This document shows positions 20,635-31,024 of a DNA stretch of 64,000 nucleotides, piece by piece. The stretch lies in assembly GCA_023362775.1 (NCBI GenBank), contig JALMGJ010000002.1, positions 31,897,414 to 31,961,413 on the forward strand, given 5' to 3'. This DNA comes from Charina bottae (lineage: Eukaryota > Chordata > Lepidosauria > Squamata > Charinaidae). A model generated the notes under the pieces. The model was not told where the DNA came from. It did not search any database and saw nothing but the letters and a program-made list of their open reading frames with translations. Position numbers and translations under genes: made by a program. The number at the start of each line of letters is the position of its first letter. Within the stretch, counting starts at the first letter, position 1.

Positions 20635-21420
20635 ACAATAAGGAACGAGACTGTTTTTCCCTGTTTTTCAATAGTTATTTGGTAATTTGAAATAATATAG
20701 CTTAGAATTACAGTCCCTTTTATGTGTTCTAAGAAATCTCTCTTCCTTTCGTGTGAATTTTGAATTATAATCATTAAATATTGAAACCGAAATAGCATTA
20801 GATCATCTTGTTTAAAATACTTACATTCTTTCCTCTCTCTCAGTCTGACATCCGGTAGGATTAGGATGATAATCATTCACATTAATCAGTTTTCTGAAAC
20901 CATTTCAAATAAATTTTCACCACAGCAGATAAATGTCTTTTGACATGTAGTCCTGAGCTTATTTATTAGGCCTTGGCAGCAACTTGCCCTTTTTTCATCC
21001 TTTTTTTATAGATGGTACATAATCAATCAAGGGAGAAAAGTGAAGCTTCCAGGGCACAGAAAGGCTCTTCTTGATTCAGGCAGCTTCCAAAGCCCAAAGG
21101 GAGACCCGGGACAGAGCTGAGGGAGGGACAGAAAGCATCCTGCTTGGGAAGAAGTGAAGGGAGAATGCGCACCTCCCACGCTGAAGGGAAAGAACCATCC
21201 TTCCTTCCGCCTCTTTCGGCATACCTGAGAGCAGCAGCAAATCTCCAGACATTGTTGCTGTGGCCTCAAAAGGTCAACTGGGGCTGACTCCACAGGCCAC
21301 CTTCTGCCACACAATGCTGACTCTCAAAATAAAACAAAAAATATATACTCTACTATATCTTCAAAAATCAATGTCCATGGAATATCTGTCAAATCTTATC
21401 ATTATAAACATTGTTATTTT
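20635..21420 (+). other. V2R-A 3' UTR and unassigned DNA
   Basis: AATAAA-type signals occur at about 20909. No other recognisable feature. Confidence 0.45.
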
Positions 21421-21880
21421 ATTTTATTTATTTATTAATCAAATTTATCACCACCAACCTCTACTGCAGTAGATTCAGGGCGGTTTACAATAAAATATTA
21501 AAATTAAAAAACCTATAAATCATTAAAATACAATATAATAAATAGAAAAAAATCCAGAGGATGGCAAGATCTTAAAAGGAGATTATTACTAAGCTAACCA
21601 GCCCCAGGAGGAACTATCACTTCCTTTCTCCCAAGCAAGGCGGTAGAACCAGGTCTTCAAAGACCTTTGGAAAGCCAGGAGCGAGGGTGCCCGCCTCACC
21701 TCCGGGGGCAAGATATTCCACAGGGCGGGTGCTTTCGCAGAGAAGGCAGGCCTCCTGGACCCCGCTAGATGGAATTCTTTTATTGACGGGGTCCGTAGCA
21801 TGCCCTCCCTGCATGACCGGGTGGGGCGGGGAGATGTAATCAGGATGAGACGGTCCCTAAGATACCCTTCAGATATCAGA
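21421..21880 (-). mobile_element. CR1/L2-type LINE 3' fragment
   Basis: The minus strand encodes [42 protein letters not shown] and SLKTWFYRLAW, then a 3' tail at 21421-21590 ending in a TTTATTTATTTATT tract (plus strand). It is the same family as 18295-19575. Confidence 0.82.
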
Positions 21881-22083
21881 TATCTATTCTCCATTTTGTA
21901 AAGCAGAAGATTTTTTAGGAAGGCCTAGGAAGGGTATCCCTACTTGGATGTAGCTATTCTGTACCCTGACCTGCATTTAGGAAGATGGCCTCATCCACAC
22001 CAAGATGGAGTTTCCCCGACTAGTTAATAAGGGTTCAGTTGACTTAGTGGGCAGTATTATAACAGCATTATACACGTTAACAC

Positions 22084-22206
22084 ATGGGTCATGCTGGCCA
22101 CATGACCCTGGAAGCATCTTCGGACAGCGCTGGCACTTCGGCTAACAAACGGAGATGAGCACCGCCCCCTAGAGTCGGACACGGCATGGGGAACCTTTAC
22201 CTTTAT
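22084..22206 (+). mobile_element. Sauria-type SINE, 3' half
   Basis: Plus strand: CTGGCCACATGACC, CGGACAGCGCTGGC, TAGAGTCGGACACGGC and the ACCTTTACCTTT tail. The tRNA head is missing (5' truncation). Confidence 0.8.
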
Positions 22207-22207
22207 A

Positions 22208-22562
22208 TGGAGGGGTCAAACTGCATGTTGTAGATAACTCCTGTTTTTTCTCCTTGGGCTACTGGGTCTTTTGGTTTACTTACGATGTTCTGAAGGGTTT
22301 TGGTTGGTTTGTGTGCTACGGTGATGCCATGTGGTTGTAACAGTCTATTAGTAGTTTCTGAGATGTTTCTGATATATGGCAGTGTAATCCTTTTCATAGC
22401 TTCTGTTGGTTTTGCTATGGTGGGTTGAGTGGTCAGGCACTTTTTGATAAAGTTGCGCAGGTATCCATTTTGCTGGAAGATACTATATAAGTGGTCTCTT
22501 TCCTTTATGTTTATGTTACCAACAATCTCACACACCTTGTCTTGCAGCAAGAGTCCAGCATT
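22208..22562 (-). mobile_element. Penelope-like element fragment (family 3)
   Basis: The minus-strand frame 22203-22550 encodes ITLPYIRNISETTNRLLQ and HKPTKTLQNIVSKPKDP, ending with TGVIYNM. This is the segment between RT and GIY-YIG in Penelope-like elements, cut at the start of the nuclease. It is clearly different from the copies at 7.0 kb and 15.8 kb. Confidence 0.7.
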
Positions 22563-23339
22563 GGCTAATGTGGGCTCTTAGACAGAGAGGAAAAAGGAGG
22601 GGTGGTGAAACTTTATATGGATTATAAAGGGAAGTTAATTGAATTTCATTTGTCCCTCAACTTGGCAAACGATGATGGAAATTATTAATTTTGGGAAGTT
22701 ATTGGGGAATTAATTGGCATTAAAGTTTTTGTAATTGAATTGTGCAAAATTGTCTTTGCCTAAACAGAAAGTGATTTGGACCCTGAGTTTCTTGACAGGG
22801 AGGCCAGGACCACAACAATTCCTGTTTCCCTCTCCTAGCATCTGGTCAAATAGAAACGGGAAGGGGGGTGAAACAGCAGTTTGTCTTTTTACTAACAGAG
22901 GTGAGAGAGGACTTTGGATTTGCCCTTACAAATCTTTACTCTGCACTCAGTGAACAGACAAACGGCCACTGGATGATGCCAAGTTGGCTTGCATTTCAGA
23001 AAGCAGCAAAGCAGACGCTGTCATTCAATGGGAATTTATATTTTGCTAATATTGGAAACTAACCTTTTGTCTCCTGGAACTTTAGCCAGTGAGTGAATCC
23101 TAGTTCTCCAGGGGCTGATGGTAAAACTGTTAATGTTTTTGTCCCTTATAAGTATGATTTTAAATATGCCTTGTGAAAAAACGGGGACAGCTTTTGCCCC
23201 AAGGTTGCCTGCATTCAGCCCTGCCCTGTCAGGGTATGGAGGCATGCATTATTGTGATAATGTTAATCTTTGATTATTTATTTTTTTCTGTAGAAGTGTT
23301 TGAACTGACTTGCAAACATTTGTAGGAGTCCTACGGTCA

Positions 23340-23800
23340 GAAAGACAAGGATTTTGCCTCACACGATGGGTGATAAGGTATACAATTTTCCCTTCCCCAA
23401 ACAGTGAAGGAGTTGCAGAAATTTTGAAGAGTGCTGGGATCCTCCTACACATAGCACAAACACTTTGCTCCTTATACAAACTTGTAAATAAAGGGGTGGA
23501 TAAGGGATTCCAAAGAAGGAATAATAAGTCAAGGTCAGCGCAAACCTCTACTTTGATAAAATGAAAACTTACTTACCTAAAAAAAAATAGTATGCTAAAT
23601 TTGAACATATGGTCATTTGGAGACCAATCACATTTTTGGAAAAGGTTGATAATGAGCACACTCTTCCAACAGCCCCTCTGGAAACTGTTAAATGGTTTGG
23701 GGAGGCAGCTGATGAAGTGAGTGACTGCATTAGGGGATTTTTGCCCTCCCCTTTTGCAAATGATTTGAAAATCCTTGAAGCCTACTTTGGCTTTAATGTA
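23340..23800 (+). pseudogene. Possible retroviral RT/RNase H remnant
   Basis: One frame near 23380-23490 reads GIQFSLPQTVKELQKF followed, after a stop, by a pattern like the RT-connection motif that precedes RNase H in retroviral and Ty3-type pol. Two stops precede it and more follow. This is a weak, pattern-only assignment; the region could be unrelated DNA. Confidence 0.3.
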
Positions 23801-23806
23801 CTAATG

Positions 23807-24045
23807 CAGGGCTTTCCAAAGTGCCGCCGCTGGCGACAAACCCGGCGGCGGCGGCGGCGGCAACACGCGCGCGCACGGCTGCGGTGCGGGGGGGCGTGCG
23901 GCGGCGCAGGGGGTGTGAGGTGGCGCGCGCGTGCATGGCGGCCGCCGTGCACGCGCGCGCCGCCGCTTCCGGGTGGTGTGGCGACACACCACGCTGTGTG
24001 TGGCGACACACTTTTGTGTCGCGACACACAGTTTGGAAAGCTCTG
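23807..24045. mobile_element. GC-rich hAT-type MITE
   Basis: 239 bases bounded by inverted ends CAGGGCTTTCCAAA and TTTGGAAAGCTCTG (13 of 14 matching) and by an 8-base duplication TACTAATG (23799-23806 and 24046-24053). CAGGG-type ends with 8-base duplications identify the hAT superfamily. The interior is extremely CpG-rich, with a palindrome TGTGTCGCGACACA near the right end. No transposase: a non-autonomous element. Small open frames inside it are by-products of GC content. Confidence 0.9.
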
Positions 24046-24060
24046 TACTAATGCCTATTT

Positions 24061-24369
24061 GAGGCACTCAGAAAGCAATTGGGCTAGATCTCTATACTTC
24101 TAGATCTGTGGTCATAGCTGCACCAAAAAGTTGATAGCCAGATTGCTCCCAGGTATATTTTAGCCCTTAAAGGGATACAGGTGTTGGGAGGGGTGGTAGA
24201 TGCTGATTTTCAAGGATAGGTAAAGGTGCTGTTACATAATACCAGCATGCAGGATGTAGTTTTTTCAGCAGGGCAAAGTGTAGCTCAATTAATTTGTGAA
24301 AAATTAAGTTTGCCAGTTATCCAGGAGGTGGCTGGTCCAAACCAAGGAGACGGAGGGTTTGGATCAACA
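24061..24369 (+). pseudogene. Retroviral dUTPase remnant
   Basis: Trimeric dUTPase motifs are visible in order: AIGLDLY (motif 1, about 24078-24098), APRYILALKGI (motif 2, about 24148), GGVVDADFQG (motif 3, about 24190-24220), SAGQSVAQLI (motif 4, about 24265-24294) and GDGGFGST (motif 5, about 24346-24369). dUTPase hydrolyses dUTP and in some retroviruses keeps uracil out of cDNA. A stop and frame change separate motifs 1 and 2, and a TAG follows motif 3, so it is inactive. The enzyme also exists in hosts, but the position inside pol-env remnants indicates viral origin. Confidence 0.75.
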
Positions 24370-24540
24370 GACAATGACCTCTGTCCAGGACAAAGGGTAT
24401 GGGTAATGTATCCCAACCAACCAATTCAAACTGGAGAGATTCTAAGCAAGGGGCCAGGTGCTACCTATTGGGTTTTGTTGGCTAACAGTACTTCTCCCAT
24501 ATGTTTAGATACCTCCAAGTTAAAACGTAAGGAATAATAA
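24370..24540 (+). pseudogene. Integrase C-terminal-domain-like frame
   Basis: Continuous with dUTPase motif 5, the same frame (24226-24537 overall) goes on to PGQRVWVMYPN, a TGEIL...GATYWVLL strand pattern and KLKRKE before a stop. This looks like the SH3-like integrase C-terminal domain (GxxVWV...). No integrase zinc or DDE core lies between, so either that core was deleted or the assignment is wrong. Confidence 0.4.
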
Positions 24541-24965
24541 GCTTGTGTCTCTGCAGATAATACATCATGGAAAGAGCATCTGAAATTACACCACCTGAAA
24601 ATTATGAACCAAATTGGGTACAGTTTGTGGATATGGCCACTAGATGGAGCTCACAAACCCGTCAATAGAAAGCATGTGAGCATAATTCCCCCTGTGGGTT
24701 ACTAGCTGGAAGGGCCCTTGGGGGCTTGTAATCCTAGCTCGAGGTCCATATTATGAGAAACCTGTCTTGGTTTATATGCAACTGATAACCTGGCCAGAAT
24801 GGGCAGGATTATGGATAGCCCCTAATGTGGACATAACAATTGGAGAAGAAATGAACATGGAAAACTTATCAGATGTCAGAGTAAACCACCCATGGCAGTT
24901 TCTTGGCTCCGGATGCTTTTGTGATGCAGTTCCTCTTTTCCCATTCTTATGTGTGCTCAGGAGAG

Positions 24966-25112
24966 TTCGCTTCTGTCTGTGCTTCTGCCTTCTGAAGATG
25001 CCGGCCACAGATGCTGGCGAAATGTTAGGAACCACAACTTCCAGAACATGGCCACACAGCCCGGAAGACCCACAACAGCCATTGAACTATGGCCGTGAAA
25101 GCCTTTGACAAT
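24966..25112 (+). mobile_element. Penelope family 2 3' tail
   Basis: Closely matches the 3' end of the Penelope copy at 16500-16655 (CTTCTGAAGATGCCGGCCAC, TTAGGAACCACAACTTCCAG, GGCCGTGAAAGCC). A strongly 5'-truncated insertion in env. No clear target duplication was found. Confidence 0.8.
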
Positions 25113-25450
25113 ACAATGATGGAATATTTTAATTTGACTTCTTATATTATTATTAATGTAACAGCTCAAGGACAACATGTGTTCTCCATGATGACAAAAT
25201 GCACTTTATTGCAATTGGGCAATATTATGAAGTTAGAACATGACACTCAAGGTTGGTCTAATGGAGAAGTTGGTTTGTGGAAAGACATAATTAAATATAC
25301 TGATGTAAATTGGGAATGGGTCAAAGTAACCGGATTTAAGAAAGAATATCCAGTGTTAAAATTTTTAGTTATATCCATAATTAAAGGAGTAACTGTAGTT
25401 GCCTATCCATATCTTCCACTTCCGGATATAATTACCAATCATTTGTGGAT

Positions 25451-27421
25451 TTGTTGTTGTTGTTCAGTCGTTCAGTCGTGTCCGACTCTTCGTGACCTCA
25501 TGGACCATAGCACGCCAGGCCTTCCTGTCCTCCACTGTCTCTCGGAGTTTACTCAAATTCATGTTCATTACATCGGTGATGCTATCTAACCATCTCATCC
25601 TCTGCCGTCCCCTTCTCCTTTTGCCCTCAGTCTTTCCCAGCATCAGGGTCTTTTCCAGTGAGTCCTCTCTTCTCATTAGGTGGCCAAAGTATTTGAGCTT
25701 CAGCTTCAGCATCTGTCCTTCCAATGAGCAGTCAGGGTTGATTTCCTTTAGGATTGACTGGTTTGACCTCCTTGCAGTCCAAGGGACTCTCAAGAGTCTT
25801 CTCCAGCACCACAGTTCGAAAGCATCAATTCTTCGGCGCTCAGCCTTCCTTATGGTCCAACTCTCACAGCCATACATTGCTACTGGAAAAACCATAGCTT
25901 TAACTATACGGACCTTTGTTGGCAAGGTGATGTCTCTGCTTTTTAATATGCTGTCTAGGTTTGCCATAGCTTTCCTTCCAAGTAGCAAGCGTCTTTTAAT
26001 TTCATGGCTGCAGTCACCGTCTGCGGTGATCTTGGAGCCCAAGAAAATAAAATCTGTCACTGCTTCCATTTCTTCCCCTTCTATTTGCCAGGAAGTGATG
26101 GGACCAGATGCCATGATCTGGGTTTTTTTAATGTTGAGTTTCAAGCCAGCTTTTGCACTCTCCTCTTTCACCCTCATCAAGAGGCTCTTTAGTTCCTCTT
26201 CACTTTCTGCCATTAGGGTGGTATCGTCTGCATATCTGAGGTTGTTGATATTTCTCCCGGCAATCTTAACTCCGGCTTGTGATTCATCCAGCCCGGCATT
26301 TCTCATGATGTACTCTGCATATAAGTTAAATAAGCAGGGTGATAATATACAGCCTTGTCGTACTCCTTTCCCAATTTTGAACCAGTCGGTTGTTCCATGT
26401 CCGGTTCTAACTGTTGCTTCTTGACCCACATACAGGTTTCTCAGGAGACAGGTAAGGTGGTCTGGTACTCCCATCTCTTTAAGACTTTGCCACAGTTTGT
26501 TGTGATCCACACAATCAAAGGCTTTAGCGTAGTCAATGAAGCAGAAGTAGATGTTTTTCTGGAACTCTCTTGCTTTTTCCATGATCCAGCGAATGTTGGC
26601 AATCTGATCTCTAGTTCCTCTGCCTCTTCGAAACCCAGCTTGCACTTCTGGTAGTTCTCGGTTCACATGCTGCTGAAGCCTAGCTTGTAGGATTTTGAGC
26701 ATAACCTTGCTGGCATGTGAAATGAGCGCAATTGTACGGTAGTTTGAACATTCTTTGGCATTGCCTTTCTTTGGAATTGGAACGTAAACTGACCTTTTCC
26801 AATCCTGTGGCCACTGTTGAGTTTTCCAAATTTGTTGGCATATTGAGTGCAGCACTTTAACAGCATCATCTTTTAGGATTTTAAATAGCTCAGCTGGGAT
26901 ACTGTCTTCTCCGCTAGCTTTGTTGTTAGTAATGCTTCCTAAGGCCCACTTGACTTCACTTTCTAGGATGTCCGGCTCAAGGTCAGTGACCACACCATCG
27001 TATTTATCAGGGATATTAAGATCTTTCTTGTATAGTTCTTCTGTGTATTCTTGCCACCTCTTCTTAATCTCTTCTGCTTCTGTTAGGTCCCTGCCTTTTT
27101 TGTCCTTTATCATGCCCATCTTTGCACAAAACGTTCCCTTGATATCTCCGATTTTCTTGAAGAGATCTCTAGTCTTCCCCATTCTATTGTTTTCCTCGAT
27201 TTCTTTGCATTGTTCATTTAAGAAGGCCTTCTTATCTCTCCTTGCTATTCTCTGGAATTCTGCATTCAGTTGTTTATATCTTTCCCTTTCTCCCTTGCCT
27301 TTTGCTTCCCTTCTTTCCTCAGCTATTTGTAAAGCCTCATCAGTCAGCCACTTTGCTTTCTTGCATTTCTTTTTCTTTGGGATGGTTTTAGTTGCTGTTT
27401 GGGATGGTTTTAGTTGCTGGA
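25451..27421 (-). mobile_element. BovB-1 LINE, RT-complete copy
   Basis: Minus-strand BovB with a CAACAACAA 3' tail at 25451, flanked by an 11-base duplication CATTTGTGGAT (25440-25450 and 27422-27432). It is 5'-truncated upstream of RT, so the endonuclease is missing. A 22-base TTTGGGATGGTTTTAGTTGC-type segment is doubled at the 5' end. Inserted into retroviral env. Confidence 0.93.
25464..27182 (-). CDS. BovB reverse transcriptase and C-terminal domain, uninterrupted
   Basis: 572-codon open frame on the minus strand, and the frame is open further 5' towards 27421. RT motifs in order: YVPIPKKGNAKECSNYRTI (about 100-120), [12 protein letters not shown] (about 200), [19 protein letters not shown] (about 255-275), [13 protein letters not shown] (catalytic YADD, about 305). 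The C-terminal part has [12 protein letters not shown] and [17 protein letters not shown], and ends KSRTRLND. All RT signature residues are intact. RTE/BovB elements encode one protein with endonuclease plus RT; only the RT side is here. The protein closely resembles ruminant BovB. Confidence 0.92.
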   Translation of the reverse strand: MGKTRDLFKKIGDIKGTFCAKMGMIKDKKGRDLTEAEEIKKRWQEYTEELYKKDLNIPDKYDGVVTDLEPDILESEVKWALGSITNNKASGEDSIPAELFKILKDDAVKVLHSICQQIWKTQQWPQDWKRSVYVPIPKKGNAKECSNYRTIALISHASKVMLKILQARLQQHVNRELPEVQAGFRRGRGTRDQIANIRWIMEKAREFQKNIYFCFIDYAKAFDCVDHNKLWQSLKEMGVPDHLTCLLRNLYVGQEATVRTGHGTTDWFKIGKGVRQGCILSPCLFNLYAEYIMRNAGLDESQAGVKIAGRNINNLRYADDTTLMAESEEELKSLLMRVKEESAKAGLKLNIKKTQIMASGPITSWQIEGEEMEAVTDFIFLGSKITADGDCSHEIKRRLLLGRKAMANLDSILKSRDITLPTKVRIVKAMVFPVAMYGCESWTIRKAERRRIDAFELWCWRRLLRVPWTARRSNQSILKEINPDCSLEGQMLKLKLKYFGHLMRREDSLEKTLMLGKTEGKRRRGRQRMRWLDSITDVMNMNLSKLRETVEDRKAWRAMVHEVTKSRTRLND

Positions 27422-28575
27422 CATTTGTGGATACCTCATTTTAATTCACAATTAGCCACAGAAGAATCCTTTTATATGACCACCCGATGTGAACAATGGG
27501 GTTTTCAAAAATGGCTTTGCCCAACCTATACTACTCAATTTGAACCATGTGCTTATAATTTTAGCAGTGCGACATGTGTATGGGTTCAGTTAAATGATGA
27601 TGCTCCTAGGAACATTGATAATGGTAGAGGGTGTGTCTGTGTAGTATCACTAGACCCAGTTTATTGGGAGGATGGAAGTTTATCTCACCCACCTGTTAGA
27701 GAATGTCTCTGTAATGTATCCCAAATTTGCACTATTAATGGATATTATGCCGCAATTGAATATGAAACAAAAACTCTAGGTTGGGAGGCGGATGAATGGA
27801 ACTTCACACTTCCCATGGGATTTAATATTAGCTCAATAGCTCAATTAATATGGAAAAGTAAGCAACTTCAATCTCAATTGCAAGCCTTATCTAAGGCTGA
27901 TAAAGGCATGATGCTAAAAATTAAGCATGAATATGCTGAATTAGTTAGAGTCACTCAAGCTATTGAGGACTCAACCACCCATCATTGGTGGGACATTTTT
28001 TCAGGGTGGAGCCGAACTATGACCAACGTTTTAAATTTGGCCAGGCACCCTGTAATTGTGCTTATAAAAGCTGTTTGCATTCTGTTAATACTGATATGTA
28101 TTCTATATATTAAAGTTAAGCGCTTATATGCAAATGTACAGGTTATTACCTGGAGACGTGGAACTTATAGAATGTGAAGGTGTGGAAGTGAAATTCAAAT
28201 ATGCCAAGGGGTGGAATGTAGTGGCAACCTGCGGAAGAACTTTGTATTTCGAGGAGTTAGGTGGCATGTTTTGATTTTTCTTCCCCACCTAGGAGAGTTT
28301 ATTTTGAATTATACTGATGTTTAATTGGCTTGTCTTTGTTTCTGCTTGGCATGGAAAGTGGGGGGAGAGAAAACCCCCAGCTTGTTAAGTTTAAGCATAA
28401 GTTCACTCCTCCAGCCGTCCCTCTAGCGGCTTGGATGGGGGGGGTGGATGATAAGAAATTGTTTATGCTTAGGCACTGGCTTATCTGGTGGCTTCCCAGG
28501 CTCTGGGAATGATGTCATGGACAGGTGCCAGGCCCAAGAAGGAATCCCAGTCAAGGTCAGTCTGGGCTTGGTCAA

Positions 28576-29380
28576 CCTTGATAGCCTTGCAGGTCTTTGA
28601 GGTCAAACATAGTTGAATAAGACTCTCTCTCTGTCACAGAAGGTGGGAGGGTGGACCAAACACATGGATGTTTGCTAACACATAATTAGAGAGGCACAGT
28701 AGACAGGACTAATACTTTTGGAGTATTGTCCCTCAGAGAGGATGATCACAGAAATCCTTACAAAACCACTTGTGAGGGGTGTCTACCAAGGCCTACATAG
28801 TGAGTTAAATCTTGTGTAGGCATGATGCATGCATGATTTGAGAAGGGGTGTTGGAGATTCTGGCAAATCCAGCATGCCTCATCAGCATATGGATGGCTGC
28901 TCTAGGATGCAAGCTCTCCATGCTTTTTGAGGAAGCTCTTTGTTGCCACTCCCACTTCCTCTTTCTCTCTCCTCCTCCTTGGACTGGGAGCCAAGCTCAT
29001 GGCTGTGTGCTGCTCCATCTTAGCCCATGGATGGGCCTTGGAGATTTCCCCCTCTTTCTTCATGCATCTCTTGCTAGCAATGAGGGACAAGGGTTAACTA
29101 AGTTTAGGGAACAGAAAGAAGAAATGGAACATCATTTTTCTACCAAAAAATGCTGTACCTGCAATGAATAAACATAAAGACTCTTTTGTACTTACTTTTC
29201 ATACCTGCCATGTTTAAATGCGTGTTTCTTTATGCTAAGGTGGGCTAAAGGTGTAAGACTAACCTGGATCTCTCTAATATGCTCATGGGCTCTGTTTTTA
29301 AACAATATTCTTTTTATGTACACGAGTTTAGCAGCTCTGCTCCATTTCAGTAGTTCTAACAGACTGCTGAATGGGCTTCA
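28576..29380. other. Unassigned DNA
   Basis: No V2R exon, transposon or RNA gene recognised. Short open frames lack identifiable content. Confidence 0.5.
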
Positions 29381-29640
29381 AGGAGGAGGGGGGAGGAAGG
29401 GGAGCAGGAGGGGGAGCAGGAGAAGGATTTTATTGCCATCCACTCCAAGAGTTTCTGAGCAGCTTACAAATACAAATGCATAACAATAAAAAGCATTAAA
29501 AACAAATTACCACATAGACCCACCAGATTAAAATAATCAAACAATTCCAAAACAAATCAAACGAGGTGCCCCACAAACACATCAACCTGAACCCTGAAAC
29601 AAATGATTGGTCTTAAATGCATTCTGGAACCCTAAGAGAG
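29381..29640 (-). mobile_element. Possible LINE 3' fragment
   Basis: GATTTTATTGCCATCCACTC...GCTTACAAATACAAATGC (plus strand) resembles the reverse complement of the 3' untranslated end of CR1-like LINEs. Weak. Confidence 0.35.
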
Positions 29641-29654
29641 AGGGCACTGTCCAA

Positions 29655-30110
29655 TTGCGCAGGCAATTCTAGGTGCCCCATGATCGGCATATGTAACACC
29701 TTTGCTGCACGAGCTACATTGGGTACCAGTTTGCTTCCTGGTCCAATTCAAGGTATTGGTTATTACCTTTAAAGCCCTACATGGCATGGGTCCAGGCTAC
29801 CTGAGGGACCATCTCATCCCCATTACATCAATCTGTCCCACCCGATCATGCAGAGAGGGCATGTTATGGACTCCATCTGTAAGAGAACTGCATCTGGCAG
29901 GCTCCAGGAAGTGGGCCTTCTCTGCAGTGGCTCCTGCCCTTCCAAACATTCTGCCCCCAGAGGTGAGGCAAGCCCCATCTCTCCTGACCTTCCATCAAAA
30001 CTGAAGACCTGGCTCTGCAATCTTGCTTGGGGTGGGAAGGAGAGTAGTCACTCTTGGGGATGACTGGCACCCTAAAATGGCCCTCATATACACACAAACC
30101 AAATTAGAAC
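29655..30110 (+). mobile_element. CR1/L2-type LINE C-terminal fragment
   Basis: The frame at 29702-30004 encodes [49 protein letters not shown] and ILPPEVRQAP, matching the C-terminus of 18300-19391 with later stops. Both ends are truncated. Confidence 0.82.
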
Positions 30111-30119
30111 TTTCATTGC

Positions 30120-30240
30120 AAAATTTGATGAATAAATAGATAAATAAAAATTTTCTCTGGGGGAAGCTTTTCCAGAGGGCAGGGGCTGCAACAGAGAAGG
30201 CACCTAACCTGCACAATATTCTGGAATAGAAGAAACACAT
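30120..30240 (-). mobile_element. CR1/L2-type LINE small fragment
   Basis: The minus strand encodes AFSVAAPALWKSFPQRKF, related to the [14 protein letters not shown] block of the family. Confidence 0.6.
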
Positions 30241-30345
30241 CTTGTGGGCAGAGGTTACATTTTGCAAAGGAAATGACTTTAACAGTCAGTTCACATTCTT
30301 CCAAGTTTACAGATACCAGGCAACGTTCTTGTCCTCTCAACTCAG

Positions 30346-31024
30346 TGGACTATCGGTGACAAAGTACCCAGGCACTGCCAGACTTTCTCATGTTTAAAGC
30401 ATTAGTATCACTATCTCAGGTCTCAGCTAAATGTTTCTACAGTTAGGGTAAGTATTGCTAGGGTTAGGGCCCGTCAATATCTTACCTGTTCCAAACATCC
30501 TCCTTTCACTCTCTCTCATTTGTTTCATTAGTTTCATTCAAGCATTGGAAAGTCCCCCATTTGGTTCCCCTTTATGGCCTTAGAGATATCATTGAAACAG
30601 GAAAACATGAACACAGATCAGACTTGAGGGTACATTTTCACAAAGCGAAATTGTTTGCATCAGTCCTAGGAAATCAAACAATGGGCTGTTAGAGGTTTTG
30701 TTCTATCTTCTGCAAATGAAAACCAAGTTCATGTTATTAAGGGTCAGGCCTTATTGGTTATCCATGCCAAAAGATGACGCATTCAATGCCAGGGGTGAAG
30801 CGTAAGTGCATGAGGCAGGGGAATGTGAGAGGATAAGTCACATATCAGCAATGCAGTAAATGTTGGAGATGCTTTGGCTTTCCCCTCCAACCCCAGTCTT
30901 TTATATTTCCTTGAGGTCCAAGCTACTGGCCCACTGCTTTGGAATCAGGTCCTCAAACTGATGCTCATCCTAAAAACCATCTGGCTCTTTCATCTCAGGT
31001 TTGGTCCAGACTAATAATGTAGCT
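30346..31024. other. Unassigned DNA
   Basis: Nothing recognisable on either strand. Confidence 0.5.

Larger units (their letters stand above)
24541..28177 (+). pseudogene. Retroviral env remnant, split by Penelope tail and BovB
   Basis: Frames at 24767-24950, 25115-25450 and 27433-28177 are parts of one env-like coding region. The last frame is long (27392-28177, 261 codons) and shows many cysteines and Asn-linked sequons in the surface-like part, then a helical ectodomain. It ends with a WWDIFSGWS membrane-proximal motif, a membrane span and a short cytoplasmic tail. It shares its last 99 residues with copy 1. 24541-24766 is degenerate. The two insertions interrupt it, and I do not reconstruct the joined frame. 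Virus genus cannot be given. Confidence 0.65.
22570..28575 (+). mobile_element. Retrovirus-like element, copy 2 (decayed pol and env), with three nested insertions
   Basis: A plus-strand retroviral remnant of the same family as 1736-2876. Recognisable parts in order: weak RT/RNase-H-like frame (23340-23800), dUTPase (24061-24369), integrase-C-terminus-like frame (to 24537), env (24767-28177) and LTR-like 3' DNA (28190-28575, truncated relative to copy 1). It is interrupted by an hAT MITE, a Penelope tail and BovB-1. Many stops in pol. 22570-23340 has no recognisable motif and is included by position only. Nothing suggests a functional provirus. Confidence 0.65.

Noticed and set aside
22570..23340. 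Retroviral gag or protease
   Set aside because: Several short frames, but no zinc knuckle, capsid or DTG/DSG protease motif; left unassigned.
23820..24040. CpG island or promoter
   Set aside because: The GC-rich block has hAT terminal repeats and an 8-base target duplication, and it lies in a dead retroviral remnant.
25492..26424. 310-codon plus-strand open frame
   Set aside because: It is the antisense of BovB RT (25464-27182 minus). The same shadow recurs at 34464-35462 and 60381-60792.
30440..30475. Interstitial telomeric repeat (TTAGGG-like)
   Set aside because: Only two imperfect units around GCTAGGGTTAGGGCC; chance level.
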